From positions 1 to 36,868 of the forward strand of contig SVMB01000029.1 in assembly GCA_015067675.1 (NCBI GenBank): a DNA stretch of 36,868 bases, written 5' to 3'. Below the pieces are notes generated by a model, which was given only the letters and a program-made list of their open reading frames with translations, was not told the DNA's origin and searched no databases. Numbering within the stretch: position 1 is the first letter of the stretch; each line of letters begins with the position of its first letter. Source of the DNA: Oscillospiraceae bacterium (GTDB taxonomy: Bacteria > Bacillota > Clostridia > Oscillospirales > QAMX01). Positions 7,177 through 15,314 of the stretch are shown here, in pieces. The position numbers and the translations under genes were made by a program.

Positions 7177-8535
7177 TTATGCCGCCGGTTCGTGCTGTTT
7201 TGCCAACTTCTTCATCGTCGGGAAGTACACACACAGTCCGCAGATGATGGAGGCAACCCAGCCGATGGGCCAGACCAGATACAGGAAGGTCAGGTTGGGG
7301 AACAGCGGGAATACGAAGTACACCCAGGCAAAGCGCAGACCGCACATGAAAATCAGGGTGGTCACGGTGGGGAATGTGGGCTTTCCCATGCCGCGCAGGG
7401 CTGCGTTGAAAATGTCGTTGATGCCGCAGATGAAGTAGGTGCTGGATATGATGATCATCTTCTGACGGGAGTAATCGATAACCACCGGATCATCGGACAT
7501 GATGGACGACAGAGGGCCTGAGAAGATCGCCGACAGTGCGCCGAAAAATGCGCCGATACCTACGGTGAGCAGTATACCCTTCCACACCGACTTTGACGCA
7601 CGCTTCACATTGCCCGCGCCGATGTTCTGACTGACAAAAGGCATGACCGCCAGAGAGGTTGCGTGGCAGATGTTGTAAAGGAGGCCGTCGAAGGTGTTGG
7701 CGATGGAGATACCGGTGGTCGCCTGTGCACCGAAGCTGTTGACGGCGGAGGAGATCATGACGTTGGCTACGGAGTACAGACCCATCTGCAGACCGGAGGG
7801 AACGCCGATGCGCAGAATCTGGGGAAGCTCGGGGCGATAAAAGCGCAGATGATCCATGTACAGCTTTACGCTGCCATTGCTTCTGAACAGCGAGATCAAA
7901 CCCATCGCGGCGAACGCAAGCCAGGAGATGATCGTCGCCAGTGCAACGCCGACGATGCCCATGCGGAACGCCGCCACCAGCAGGCAGGTCATGCAGACCT
8001 TCACCACGCCGCCCGTTATGGAGATCATCATGATCCGGCGGGAGTTGCCGCTGGCGCGCAGCGCGCTGCTGCAGAAGTTGTAGATCATCAGCAGCGGGAT
8101 GCCGGCAAAGTAGAGCCTGAAATACAGCACCGCGCGTGAGAACAGCTCCTCCGGGCAGTTGACCCATCTCAGAAAGAGCTCCGCGCAGGAGACGCCGATC
8201 ACCGCAAGCGCCAGACCGCCCACAGCCGAAAAGGCAATCGACGTACCGGCGGCACGGTTGATATTCTGCTGCTCGCCCTTTCCTATGTACTTGGCGATGA
8301 TAACATTGGAGCCGGTGGAAATACCGACCACCAGATTGGAAATCAACGTGATCAGCGAGCCGCACACGCCCACCGCGCCGACCGCCATACCGTCGGTGTC
8401 AAAGCTCTTCAGAATCGTCATGTCCACGATGTTGAACATGGACTGGATCACGTTCATGATCATGACGGGAATGCAGATCACCAGCAGGCCTTTTGTAATC
8501 GACCCGCTGAGCATATTCACGTCTTTCGTTCGCAT
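7177..8535 (-). CDS. MATE-family multidrug/metabolite efflux protein
   Basis: A 452-residue integral membrane protein with about twelve hydrophobic segments in two homologous halves, as in the MATE exporters that use Na+ or H+ to expel cationic drugs and other compounds. Family features include PVMIMNVIQSMFNIVDMTIL near the N-terminus and GIGVPSGLQMGLYSVAN-type sequence at the start of the second half. The ATG at 8535 follows GGGGGGATT; an upstream in-frame ATG (8583) overlaps the -10 region and is less likely. It is a monocistronic minus-strand gene. It is the only transporter in the window, and its fold does not suggest sugar import. Confidence 0.93.
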   Translation of the reverse strand: MRTKDVNMLSGSITKGLLVICIPVMIMNVIQSMFNIVDMTILKSFDTDGMAVGAVGVCGSLITLISNLVVGISTGSNVIIAKYIGKGEQQNINRAAGTSIAFSAVGGLALAVIGVSCAELFLRWVNCPEELFSRAVLYFRLYFAGIPLLMIYNFCSSALRASGNSRRIMMISITGGVVKVCMTCLLVAAFRMGIVGVALATIISWLAFAAMGLISLFRSNGSVKLYMDHLRFYRPELPQILRIGVPSGLQMGLYSVANVMISSAVNSFGAQATTGISIANTFDGLLYNICHATSLAVMPFVSQNIGAGNVKRASKSVWKGILLTVGIGAFFGALSAIFSGPLSSIMSDDPVVIDYSRQKMIIISSTYFICGINDIFNAALRGMGKPTFPTVTTLIFMCGLRFAWVYFVFPLFPNLTFLYLVWPIGWVASIICGLCVYFPTMKKLAKQHEPAA

Positions 8536-8571
8536 GGAATCCCCCCAGAAAGATTTTTCTTGCTTCTGATT

Positions 8572-8600
8572 ATTATAGTGCATACGTCTGGTAATTGCAA
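8572..8600 (-). promoter_or_regulatory. Sigma-A promoter of the MATE gene
   Basis: On the minus strand: TTGCAA (8600-8595), 17 bp, TATAAT (8577-8572). It lies 36 bp before the chosen ATG at 8535 and overlaps the longer alternative start, which supports the shorter protein. Confidence 0.8.
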
Positions 8601-8655
8601 CCGTTTCGGCAGCAGATTCAAACGGTATTTATCAAGCAAACCGCTCGCTTCAAGC

Positions 8656-8692
8656 AAAAACAGGACTTCGGATGCACTCCAAGTCCTGTTTT
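8656..8692 (-). terminator. Terminator of the nitroreductase-PHP-GNAT operon
   Basis: A perfect 12-bp stem (AAAACAGGACTT on the minus strand from 8692, paired with 8668-8657) and a 12-nt loop, followed by a T run. It lies 7 bp beyond the GNAT stop codon. Confidence 0.8.
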
Positions 8693-8698
8693 CTGTCA

Positions 8699-9136
8699 TT
8701 ATTCAATCCACTGAATGAACGCTGTCTTATCGGTACTGTTGTAACCGGCATTGCGGTAGAAGTTGAGCGTTTTTTCTTCCTTTGACCCTGTGAGCAGCAT
8801 CATCTTGTAGCACCCGGCAGTCCTTGCAATCTGTTCTGCGTACCGCAGACACTCCGTGGCACAGCCGCGCCCCCGGTAATCGGCATGGGTGACCACGTTT
8901 TCCACGAATGCATAGGGTCTGATCCCCCGCGTCAGGTTCGGGATAATCACGCAGACACAGGAGGACACAAGCTTTCCATCTGCTTCCAGGACGATAATAT
9001 GGTGATTTTCATCCCGCATGATCGTTTCCCACGTGCTTTTCAGGTGTTCATCCGTCTCCGGCACTGATTTTTCATGCAGATGCAGATACAGCTCCAGAAT
9101 CTCCCGCAATTCATTTTCTCGTGCTTCTCTTACCAT
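8699..9136 (-). CDS. GNAT-family N-acetyltransferase
   Basis: A 145-residue protein of the GNAT fold, which moves an acetyl group from acetyl-CoA to an amine. Strand 4 and the acetyl-CoA loop are clear: FVENVVTHADYRGRGCATE, matching (R/Q)xxGxG/A, and the C-terminal FYRNAGY is the family's usual helix end. The ATG follows GGAGGAG. It is the last gene of a minus-strand operon, 22 bp after the PHP gene. The substrate is unknown; nothing in the neighbours narrows it. Confidence 0.9.
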   Translation of the reverse strand: MVREARENELREILELYLHLHEKSVPETDEHLKSTWETIMRDENHHIIVLEADGKLVSSCVCVIIPNLTRGIRPYAFVENVVTHADYRGRGCATECLRYAEQIARTAGCYKMMLLTGSKEEKTLNFYRNAGYNSTDKTAFIQWIE

Positions 9137-9158
9137 AACAACTCCTCCAAAAATGCGG

Positions 9159-10127
9159 TTATTTCAGGATCTCATCCGTAAAATATGCGTTTGTGTACGC
9201 TTTTGTACCGTCCGGACCGATGGCAGTGAGGAAAAAGTACCCATCATCATCATCCACGTCAAAAACTGCCTCCGTGATGAGGTTTCCTCCGTCCTGCGCA
9301 AGGGCGATATTGCGTCCGGGCTTGGTGATCGTAATTCCCCGCACAGGTGAGGTGGTAATGTAAACCTTTCCGTCCTCATACCACAGGGTTTTAATCAGCG
9401 GGCCCTCGGAAGCATAGAAATGCCCCTTCACCAATGCGTCCGCTATGGCGGCGTAGGTAAGCGACTCTGCCCTGATCATGGTAAATGCCCCGAAATAATC
9501 GGGCAGCCCGGGCTTGCAGTGATTGTCATCCGCTGCGATGCAGTAAAGCCGTTTCCCCGCCCGAAGCATGTCGTTGTAGATCCGCGCATTGTGCTCGTCG
9601 TGACCGCCCACAACACAGCCGTAGTTGCAGATCTCCATGGCGTGCATGCCGTCGTAGCGCATATAATCGGTATACTCCGCCAGCGACCAGGTGGGGTGAT
9701 TGTAGGTCACGAAGAACCCCTGTTTTACTGCATCGCGTAGTACCGCATTGACGAAGTCAAAGTCATACTTCATCAGAATATACCGTCCCAGCTCATCGGG
9801 CACTGTCTCGGACTTATCCCATTCCGGTGACGCCGTGATATTGGGATCCAGCGCGATCAGACCGAAATCACAGTTCTTGCGTGTCTTTTTCTCTGCGCTG
9901 TCGATGGCGCCGATCTCCACGCCGTTCAGGGCAACGAAGTGCTCATCGGCGAGCTCGTTGTGGGGGACAAAGATATGGTGATCGGTGTAGGCAACCACCG
10001 AATAACCGGCCTCCATGTAGCGGACCTTGATTTCCTCAGGCGTCCAGCGTCCGTCGGAGACGGTGGTATGGCAGTGGAGATTGGCCTTATAGTATTGTCC
10101 CGTTTCCGGCAGCAGATATCGTTTCAT
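9159..10127 (-). CDS. PHP-domain metal-dependent phosphoesterase
   Basis: A 322-residue protein with the four metal-binding motifs of the polymerase and histidinol phosphatase (PHP) superfamily: NLHCHTTVSDG (about residues 16-26), YTDHH (about 47-51), NHPTWS near the middle, and DDNH about two thirds along. Stand-alone members are usually phosphoesterases acting on small phosphorylated metabolites. A beta-rich C-terminal part (about 230-322; VYITTSPVRGITI, VDDDDGYFFLTA) follows the barrel and may form a separate small domain. No signal peptide. It sits 39 bp after the nitroreductase gene in the same operon. Confidence 0.88.
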   Translation of the reverse strand: MKRYLLPETGQYYKANLHCHTTVSDGRWTPEEIKVRYMEAGYSVVAYTDHHIFVPHNELADEHFVALNGVEIGAIDSAEKKTRKNCDFGLIALDPNITASPEWDKSETVPDELGRYILMKYDFDFVNAVLRDAVKQGFFVTYNHPTWSLAEYTDYMRYDGMHAMEICNYGCVVGGHDEHNARIYNDMLRAGKRLYCIAADDNHCKPGLPDYFGAFTMIRAESLTYAAIADALVKGHFYASEGPLIKTLWYEDGKVYITTSPVRGITITKPGRNIALAQDGGNLITEAVFDVDDDDGYFFLTAIGPDGTKAYTNAYFTDEILK

Positions 10128-10166
10128 TGTAAACCTCTCCTCCCCGATTCGCCGGGCTGCACCTGC

Positions 10167-10721
10167 TTACTTCCACTCGTTGAAGCAGACGACCTCTTCA
10201 AAGGCCTTTCTCATCTTCGGGCGGGGCGGCTTATCTTCCTTTGCGTATCCCACTGCCAGCACCACGCGCACAAACTCATCCTCCGGGATGCTGAAGGCCG
10301 CGTGGATCTTCTTCTGATCGACCAGACCCAGAATGCAGGTGGAGAGGCCCAGTTCCAGCGCCTGATAGCACATATTCAGGCTCGCCATGCCCACATCACC
10401 CTGGGCGAAGTGCTGGGAATTGCCGAAATATTTGATTGCCCCGGGCATCAGATTGGCTTTCTGTTCCACGAATGCGATGAACGCCGGGCATTCCTCACGC
10501 CAGGAAGCCGCGGTCATGCCGCCCTCGACCACCAGTGCGTCGCAGATTCTGGCCTTGGCCTCAGGCTCGTCGGCAACGAGAAACTTCCAGGGCTGCGAGT
10601 TGCAGGCGCTGGGCGTCAGGCGTCCGGCCTCGCAGATTTTCATCAGATCTTCCCGGGAAACCGGGGTATTACGGTAAGAGCGGCAGCTTTCACGTGCCAG
10701 CAGCATTTCTTCAAACTTCAT
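10167..10721 (-). CDS. Nitroreductase-family FMN oxidoreductase
   Basis: A 184-residue flavoprotein. The N-terminal RESCRSYRNTPV and the loop RLTPSACNSQPWKFLV are the FMN-binding signatures of the family; LVDQKKIHAAFSIPEDEFVRVVLAVGYAKEDKPPR is the conserved C-terminal part. The family reduces nitro-aromatics and quinones with NAD(P)H, and some members have quite different roles. The ATG at 10721 follows AAAGGAGATCCT; a start 15 bp upstream would overlap that site. First gene of the operon with PHP and GNAT, behind a near-consensus promoter. Confidence 0.93.
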   Translation of the reverse strand: MKFEEMLLARESCRSYRNTPVSREDLMKICEAGRLTPSACNSQPWKFLVADEPEAKARICDALVVEGGMTAASWREECPAFIAFVEQKANLMPGAIKYFGNSQHFAQGDVGMASLNMCYQALELGLSTCILGLVDQKKIHAAFSIPEDEFVRVVLAVGYAKEDKPPRPKMRKAFEEVVCFNEWK

Positions 10722-10781
10722 AGGATCTCCTTTCACACGCAGGCACTATCGCCTGTGCATCCATTGATATCAATTGTATTT

Positions 10782-10810
10782 ATTCTATCGGCCGGTACAT
10801 TATTTGTCAA
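10782..10810 (-). promoter_or_regulatory. Strong sigma-A promoter of the nitroreductase operon
   Basis: On the minus strand: a perfect TTGACA (10810-10805), 17 bp, TAGAAT (10787-10782). Between it and the ATG lies a leader of about 55 nt. This is the closest match to consensus in the window. Confidence 0.85.
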
Positions 10811-10881
10811 GCAGGCGCATCTGCCTTCACCCGGAAATCGTTCGACACAGACCGATAGCCTCTGTCTTTTTTCACGATCTG

Positions 10882-10890
10882 TGCTATAAT
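10882..10890 (+). promoter_or_regulatory. Extended -10 promoter of the VanZ-like gene
   Basis: TGCTATAAT with no good -35, as is allowed for extended -10 promoters. It lies 34 bp before the start codon at 10925. Confidence 0.65.
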
Positions 10891-10924
10891 GATAGCATAA
10901 ACAGTAAGGAGGCAATCAAAAAAA

Positions 10925-11479
10925 ATGATTCAGATACCCTACGGGACGATGGTCCTGTCCATCAGCATCCTCTGGCTGATTCTGAGAGCAGCTGTCTGCA
11001 CAAGGATGCGCCGTATTTCATGGCGGCGTGAGCTGCAGCTGCTGCTTGTCTATATCTGCCTGATCGTGATCACGCGTTTCACATTCTGTCCGTTTGGCAA
11101 GGTTGACGGCCAGATCCAGCCGCTGCTTTTTGACAGGAACCGCATCTTTCCGCCCCGGATCAATCTTCTGCCGCTGGTATACCTGGCAGACTACCCCGAT
11201 CCTCGCGAGGCGCTCCTCAACTTCATCGGCAACACCGCCATGTTCATCCCCGTCGGCATCGTCTGGCCGGCCGTTTTCCGCGAGCTTCGCCGTGCTGCAG
11301 CAGGCATCGCCGCAGGCGTCGGCTTTTCTTTCTGCATCGAGATCCTGCAGCTGCCGTTTTTTGACCGCGTGAGCGACATAGATGACCTGCTGCTCAACTC
11401 ACTGGGCTATGTGATCGGATACGGGCTGTTCCTGCTTGTGAAGAAGCTCTGCGGTACAGCGCATACCAACCGCGTTTGA
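10925..11479 (+). CDS. VanZ-family membrane protein
   Basis: A 184-residue protein with about five membrane segments. The family signature is present: LLNFIGNTAMFIPVGIVWP in the middle, and the later EILQLPFFDRVSDIDDLLLNSLG motif, which matches E-x2-Q-x5-R-x3-D-x2-D-x3-N-x2-G. VanZ itself gives low-level teicoplanin resistance in vancomycin-resistance clusters, but most family members are not linked to it and their role is unknown. The AAGGAGG site lies 12 nt before the ATG, somewhat long. The gene stands alone. Confidence 0.88.
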   Translation: MIQIPYGTMVLSISILWLILRAAVCTRMRRISWRRELQLLLVYICLIVITRFTFCPFGKVDGQIQPLLFDRNRIFPPRINLLPLVYLADYPDPREALLNFIGNTAMFIPVGIVWPAVFRELRRAAAGIAAGVGFSFCIEILQLPFFDRVSDIDDLLLNSLGYVIGYGLFLLVKKLCGTAHTNRV

Positions 11480-11512
11480 CCCCGGTTTACGCCTGTGCAG
11501 CCTTCGCAGCTT

Positions 11513-12301
11513 CTAAACCAGCAGATTGTTTTCCCGCCTGTACTGCAGCGGCGTCAGCTGCTCGCTGCGCTTAAAAACGCTGATAAAGTGCGACGCGTTG
11601 GCAAAACCGCACAGCTCTGCAATGGCGTCGATGGTCATATCGGTGGATGCCAGGTAGGCTTTGGCCTTTGAAAGCCGCACCCGTCTCTGGTATTCTGTCG
11701 GCGTCAAGCCCATTTCGGCTTCGAACTTTCTTTGCAGATAGACCGGATGCAGATGAAATTCCCCGGCCAGCACGTCCAGGGTAAGTCTTGCGGCGAAGTG
11801 ATCCTCGATGTATTTTTTTATTTGCCCCGTCGTTTTCTGTTCCTGATTTTCTTTTTGTTCCCGATACTGCTCCCGAATGCTGCCCAGCAGCTTCCAAAGA
11901 GAACAGATACACGTAAAGTCGTCCCGTTCCACCAGCGCGGCAATCAGAGTCCTGAAAAGCTGTGCTTCCTCCGCAAAATCCGGAAGCGTGACAAACGCCG
12001 GGAAACCGCCAAAGAGCGCCTTCCCCCGCTGCTCATCCTCCACCCGGAAGTGCAGGACGTAGATTTCATTGAACCGGTAGCTGTAAACGCGATCTCCCGG
12101 CCGATGAAAGCGCACCGATCCCGCCGCAATCGGATACTTTTTCCCGTTGATCACAGCCGCTCCGCCCGGCTTTAAAAACAGCACCAGCTCATAGCATTCA
12201 ACCGTTCTCTCCGCCGTCACGCCGCTGTTCTTGAAAAACACGTTAGCCGGTACGAAGCGGGCGGTGTCGATCCGGATTCCCGTTGCCTCACAGCAATTCA
12301 T
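11513..12301 (-). CDS. AraC-family transcriptional regulator (cupin sensor)
   Basis: A 262-residue regulator with an N-terminal cupin-like domain (PGGAAVINGKKYPIAAGSVRF and FHRPGDRVYSY are typical strands) and a C-terminal AraC domain with RLTLDVLAGEFHLHPVYLQRKF and IDAIAELCGFANASHFISVFKR. The start at 12301 follows GGTGAT, which matches the distal part of the Shine-Dalgarno consensus; ATG 12307 and TTG 12313 are in-frame alternatives. It is transcribed away from the GH10 gene, 174 bp apart, and is its likely regulator. Confidence 0.92.
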   Translation of the reverse strand: MNCCEATGIRIDTARFVPANVFFKNSGVTAERTVECYELVLFLKPGGAAVINGKKYPIAAGSVRFHRPGDRVYSYRFNEIYVLHFRVEDEQRGKALFGGFPAFVTLPDFAEEAQLFRTLIAALVERDDFTCICSLWKLLGSIREQYREQKENQEQKTTGQIKKYIEDHFAARLTLDVLAGEFHLHPVYLQRKFEAEMGLTPTEYQRRVRLSKAKAYLASTDMTIDAIAELCGFANASHFISVFKRSEQLTPLQYRRENNLLV

Positions 12302-12350
12302 ACGCATCACCAACAGTTAAGATTTTATTATTTTCAGTTAATTCTATTGC

Positions 12351-12379
12351 TTGATATGGTTTTGCTTTCATCATACAAT
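12351..12379 (+). promoter_or_regulatory. Promoter of the GH10 gene
   Basis: TTGATA (12351-12356), 17 bp, TACAAT (12374-12379). The leader to the ATG at 12476 is about 90 nt and includes a short hairpin (GCTGACACAAGTCAGC, near 12444-12459). Confidence 0.7.
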
Positions 12380-12475
12380 ACAACTACCAAAAAGTCAAAC
12401 CGGCACCGGATGCCGCTGCATCAAGCTGTCCGGTCATCACCGCGCTGACACAAGTCAGCAGAATGGAGCTATGGT

Positions 12476-13780
12476 ATGTACAAAGCAATCGGGAACTATA
12501 GAAAAACCTTCGACGGATTATCCTCCGAAATCCGCGCCAACACCGAACAATACCGCAAAGGCGACTTCACCCTCCGGCTTCTCTCCCCCGACGGTACCCC
12601 GGTGCGTGCCTCTGTTCGTGCCGTCCAGAAAAGCCACGACTTCAACTTCGGCACAAATGTGCTGATGCTGGGCAGCATGGGCGACCAGGAGCAGGCATAC
12701 CGTGACGCTGTCACCGATCTCTTCAATTTCGTCACCACCACCTTCTGCTGGAACTGCATGGAAACCGAGCCGGGGAAGTTTCGCTTTGCAGAAGGCAGCG
12801 AGGAGATGTACCGCAGACCTCCTGCGGACCGCGTGCTGACTTTTGCAAAGGAAAATAACCTCCGGGCCAAGGGGCAGCCGCTGTTCTGCGCTCGCTGGTG
12901 CCCGGAATGGGTACCCCATGACACGGATACGCTCAAAAACCTCTGGACCAAATTCGTGACGGCCGTGGCCGAGCGATACGACGGCGAATACTACACCTTC
13001 GACGTGGTAAACGAGTCCTATCAGCGGCACTTTGAAGATATGGGCGTCTTTAAAAACCTGTGGATTTCCGAGTCGGCAACGAGTTTTGTAAAGTGGCTGC
13101 TCAAACGTGCAGGCGAAATCTTCTCCCGCGACTGCATCATGGCCCGAAACGAGACTACTCATGTGAACTTCGGACCTCATGCGGACTACTATTACGAGGA
13201 AAACCGTCAGCTTCTTGAGGAAGGCGTGCGTCTTGACTCCATCGGATTCCAGGTCCACTTCTTCAACGGTGCTTCCTGTCTGGAAAAGCATATTTCCGGT
13301 GAGGCAGGCCTGGAAAGCATCTATAAAACCTACCACAGAATGGCCACGCTGGGTGTTCCGATGTCCATAACCGAGATCACCGTTCCCACGGTTTTCGAGG
13401 GAATGTCTCTGCCTGAGGGCGAGGAGCTGCAGGCAGAGATTCTTGAATACCTCTACCGGCTGTGGTTCTCCATCCCCCACATGAGCGGCATCACCTACTG
13501 GAATCTGAAGGACGGCGACGCCTGGAAGAGTGAGGGAAGCTGCCGCGGCTGTCTGATCGACGAGAATCTGCGCCGAAAGCCCTCCTATCTCGCGCTGGAG
13601 CGGCTTATCCGGCAGGAATGGAACACCAACATCACCACCCGCACCGACGACGCAGGCGCACTTTCCTTCCGGGGCTTTTACGGCAATTACGAGCTGACCA
13701 TCGAAGCGGAAGGTCAGGCGCCGGTCACACGCACAGCATCATTTACGCAGAAAACCGACTCTCTGACGCTCATCCTGTAG
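12476..13780 (+). CDS. GH10-family glycoside hydrolase (endo-beta-1,4-xylanase-like)
   Basis: A 434-residue protein. An N-terminal strand-rich part (about 30-60; FTLRLLSPDGTPVRASVRAV) leads into a clan GH-A barrel. The pattern FNFGTNV, ETEPGKFRF, then DVVNES with the acid/base Glu180, and SITEITV with the nucleophile Glu300 matches GH10. The usual GHTLVWH is changed to GQPLFCARW, so the substrate-binding site differs from ordinary xylanases. TYWNLKDGDAW matches the conserved W-x-D end of the barrel, and a beta-rich tail (about 380-434) follows. No signal peptide, so it probably acts inside the cell on xylo-oligosaccharides or a related glycan. The ATG follows GGAG and it has its own promoter opposite the AraC gene. 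Confidence 0.88.
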   Translation: MYKAIGNYRKTFDGLSSEIRANTEQYRKGDFTLRLLSPDGTPVRASVRAVQKSHDFNFGTNVLMLGSMGDQEQAYRDAVTDLFNFVTTTFCWNCMETEPGKFRFAEGSEEMYRRPPADRVLTFAKENNLRAKGQPLFCARWCPEWVPHDTDTLKNLWTKFVTAVAERYDGEYYTFDVVNESYQRHFEDMGVFKNLWISESATSFVKWLLKRAGEIFSRDCIMARNETTHVNFGPHADYYYEENRQLLEEGVRLDSIGFQVHFFNGASCLEKHISGEAGLESIYKTYHRMATLGVPMSITEITVPTVFEGMSLPEGEELQAEILEYLYRLWFSIPHMSGITYWNLKDGDAWKSEGSCRGCLIDENLRRKPSYLALERLIRQEWNTNITTRTDDAGALSFRGFYGNYELTIEAEGQAPVTRTASFTQKTDSLTLIL

Positions 13781-13816
13781 GCGGATCCCCCTTCCTCTCA
13801 CCAGCCCCGGGAACCA

Positions 13817-14677
13817 TCATTTCTCCGTTTTCTGATCTGACGGCAGAAAAACCGGTTCCCCGATTCCCTGTTTTTTGTAGTAAGACGGATTCTTTCCCGT
13901 GCAGCTCTTAAACGTTCTGGTAAAGAACGAAAGGTTTTCAAATCCGCACAGCGCCGCTGTTTCGGCAACGGTATATCCCTCAGACAGATAATCGATAGCC
14001 TTCAGTGAGCGATAGTGATGCAGATACTGAATGATCGTCTGTCCCGTATAGCGTTTGAACTCCTTACACAGGGCATATTTATTGAAATAGACGCTTTCGG
14101 CAAGTTCTGACAGCGTCACTTTCCGATCATAATTTTTCTCAATACAGGCAATTGCCGCCACAATTACGTCAAAATACCGGTTCTTTGAAGCAGCCGCAAG
14201 CCGGGGAGATGCATACTGCTCGCTCAGCGTAATGAGCAGATGCAGCAAAAGCCGGTTTGCCTTTGCCACACGCAGGGGATCGCTGTGATCTGCGCAAATC
14301 TCCGACAGCCGTTCAATCAGCGCTTCCAGCTCCCTGCAGACAATGACCGGCGAATAGCGAAGATTACTGTAGTCAATCTGCATCTTCCGGCACCACTGGG
14401 TACTGACAATCAGGCAGGTATAGCGCAGATAATGCTCCGTCAGCGTGTAGTGCACCACATTGGAATTGACCACAACGATATCCCCGGGAGACACCGTATA
14501 TCTTTCACCGTCAAGAAGCACCGTTCCGCTGCCCTGCGTACACAGTTGGATCTCGATATTTTCATGCCAGTTTTTCTCCCGGCTGCAGTTAAACGGCGTG
14601 CGCTCGATGCCGGTCACCAGTGAAAACGGGAGTTCATCTATCAGCTCCGCATATGTTTCATGTCGGATACCTATCAT
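13817..14677 (-). CDS. AraC-family transcriptional regulator (cupin sensor)
   Basis: A 286-residue regulator with an N-terminal cupin domain (IQLCTQGSGTVLLDGERYTVSPGDIVVVNSNVVHYT is in full cupin pattern) and a C-terminal AraC domain (about 180-280) with VTLSELAESVYFNKYALCKEF and VAETAALCGFENLSFFTRTFK. The ATG follows GGGGGGCGG. It is divergent from the second YgjV gene across 121 bp. Its stop codon is only 37 bp from the GH10 stop, so the two genes converge. Confidence 0.92.
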   Translation of the reverse strand: MIGIRHETYAELIDELPFSLVTGIERTPFNCSREKNWHENIEIQLCTQGSGTVLLDGERYTVSPGDIVVVNSNVVHYTLTEHYLRYTCLIVSTQWCRKMQIDYSNLRYSPVIVCRELEALIERLSEICADHSDPLRVAKANRLLLHLLITLSEQYASPRLAAASKNRYFDVIVAAIACIEKNYDRKVTLSELAESVYFNKYALCKEFKRYTGQTIIQYLHHYRSLKAIDYLSEGYTVAETAALCGFENLSFFTRTFKSCTGKNPSYYKKQGIGEPVFLPSDQKTEK

Positions 14678-14727
14678 TCATCCGCCCCCCAGTGCAAGAT
14701 CGTGTTATTTTATGTCAATATCCCCTA

Positions 14728-14756
14728 TTGAATACGCGCTCATTTGACAATATAAT
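14728..14756 (+). promoter_or_regulatory. Promoter of the second YgjV operon
   Basis: TTGAAT (14728-14733), 17 bp, TATAAT (14751-14756). TGTCAATAT and TTGACAATAT lie in inverted relation nearby (about 14713 and 14744) and could be part of an operator for the divergent AraC regulator. Confidence 0.75.
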
Positions 14757-14798
14757 ACTTATACTACGCAGTGCACGATCTGTCAAGGAGGCAATCCC

Positions 14799-15314
14799 AT
14801 GAACATACCTGTCCATCTTCTGGGCCTCGGAGCCATGGTATCCCTTTTTCTGATTTATCAGCAGAAGGACCGCCGGCGCATCCTCCTGTGCAAGCTCTCG
14901 GCGGACGTGTTCTGGATCGCCCACTACTTTCTCCTCGGCGCCACCGCCGGCATGATCCCAAACCTCGTGGGCATCTTCCGTGAGCTTGTGTTCATCAACC
15001 GCGGCAAAAAGAAATGGGCCTCCACCCCGCTCTGGGCAGCCCTGTTCATCCTCATCAACCTCACCCTCGGCATTCTCTCCTTCGACATCTGGTACGATAT
15101 CATCCCCATCGTCGCCTCGTCCTTTGTCACCATATCCCTCTGGATCAACAATCCAACCCTCACAAAGCTCATCACTCTGCCCGTCTGCGCGGCCTTTCTC
15201 ACCTACGATCTCTTCGTCGGCTCATATATGGGCATCCTGAATGAGTCCATTTCCATCGTTTCCATCATTCTTTTCTTCATCAAGAAATCCAAGGGGGACA
15301 AACGCCATGCGTAA
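14799..15314 (+). CDS. YgjV-family membrane protein, paralogue
   Basis: A 171-residue protein with the same layout as the gene at 6566: a first membrane segment followed by YQQKDRRRILL, then WIAHYFLLGATAGMIPN, a lysine-rich loop, and LTYDLFVGSYMGILNESISI near the C-terminus. The two proteins share the FLxYQxK-R and LLGAT-G signatures but differ elsewhere, so they diverged long ago. The ATG follows AAGGAGG. The stop codon overlaps the next gene's start by 8 bp, so the two are probably translated together. Confidence 0.87.
   Translation: MNIPVHLLGLGAMVSLFLIYQQKDRRRILLCKLSADVFWIAHYFLLGATAGMIPNLVGIFRELVFINRGKKKWASTPLWAALFILINLTLGILSFDIWYDIIPIVASSFVTISLWINNPTLTKLITLPVCAAFLTYDLFVGSYMGILNESISIVSIILFFIKKSKGDKRHA

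Noticed and set aside
7084..7521. 145-codon plus-strand frame after the first YgjV gene
   Set aside because: It runs through a terminator and antisense to the MATE gene; the translation has no features of a real protein.
8517..8699. 60-codon minus-strand frame between the GNAT and MATE genes
   Set aside because: It overlaps the terminator and the MATE promoter, and has no ribosome-binding site or recognisable motif.
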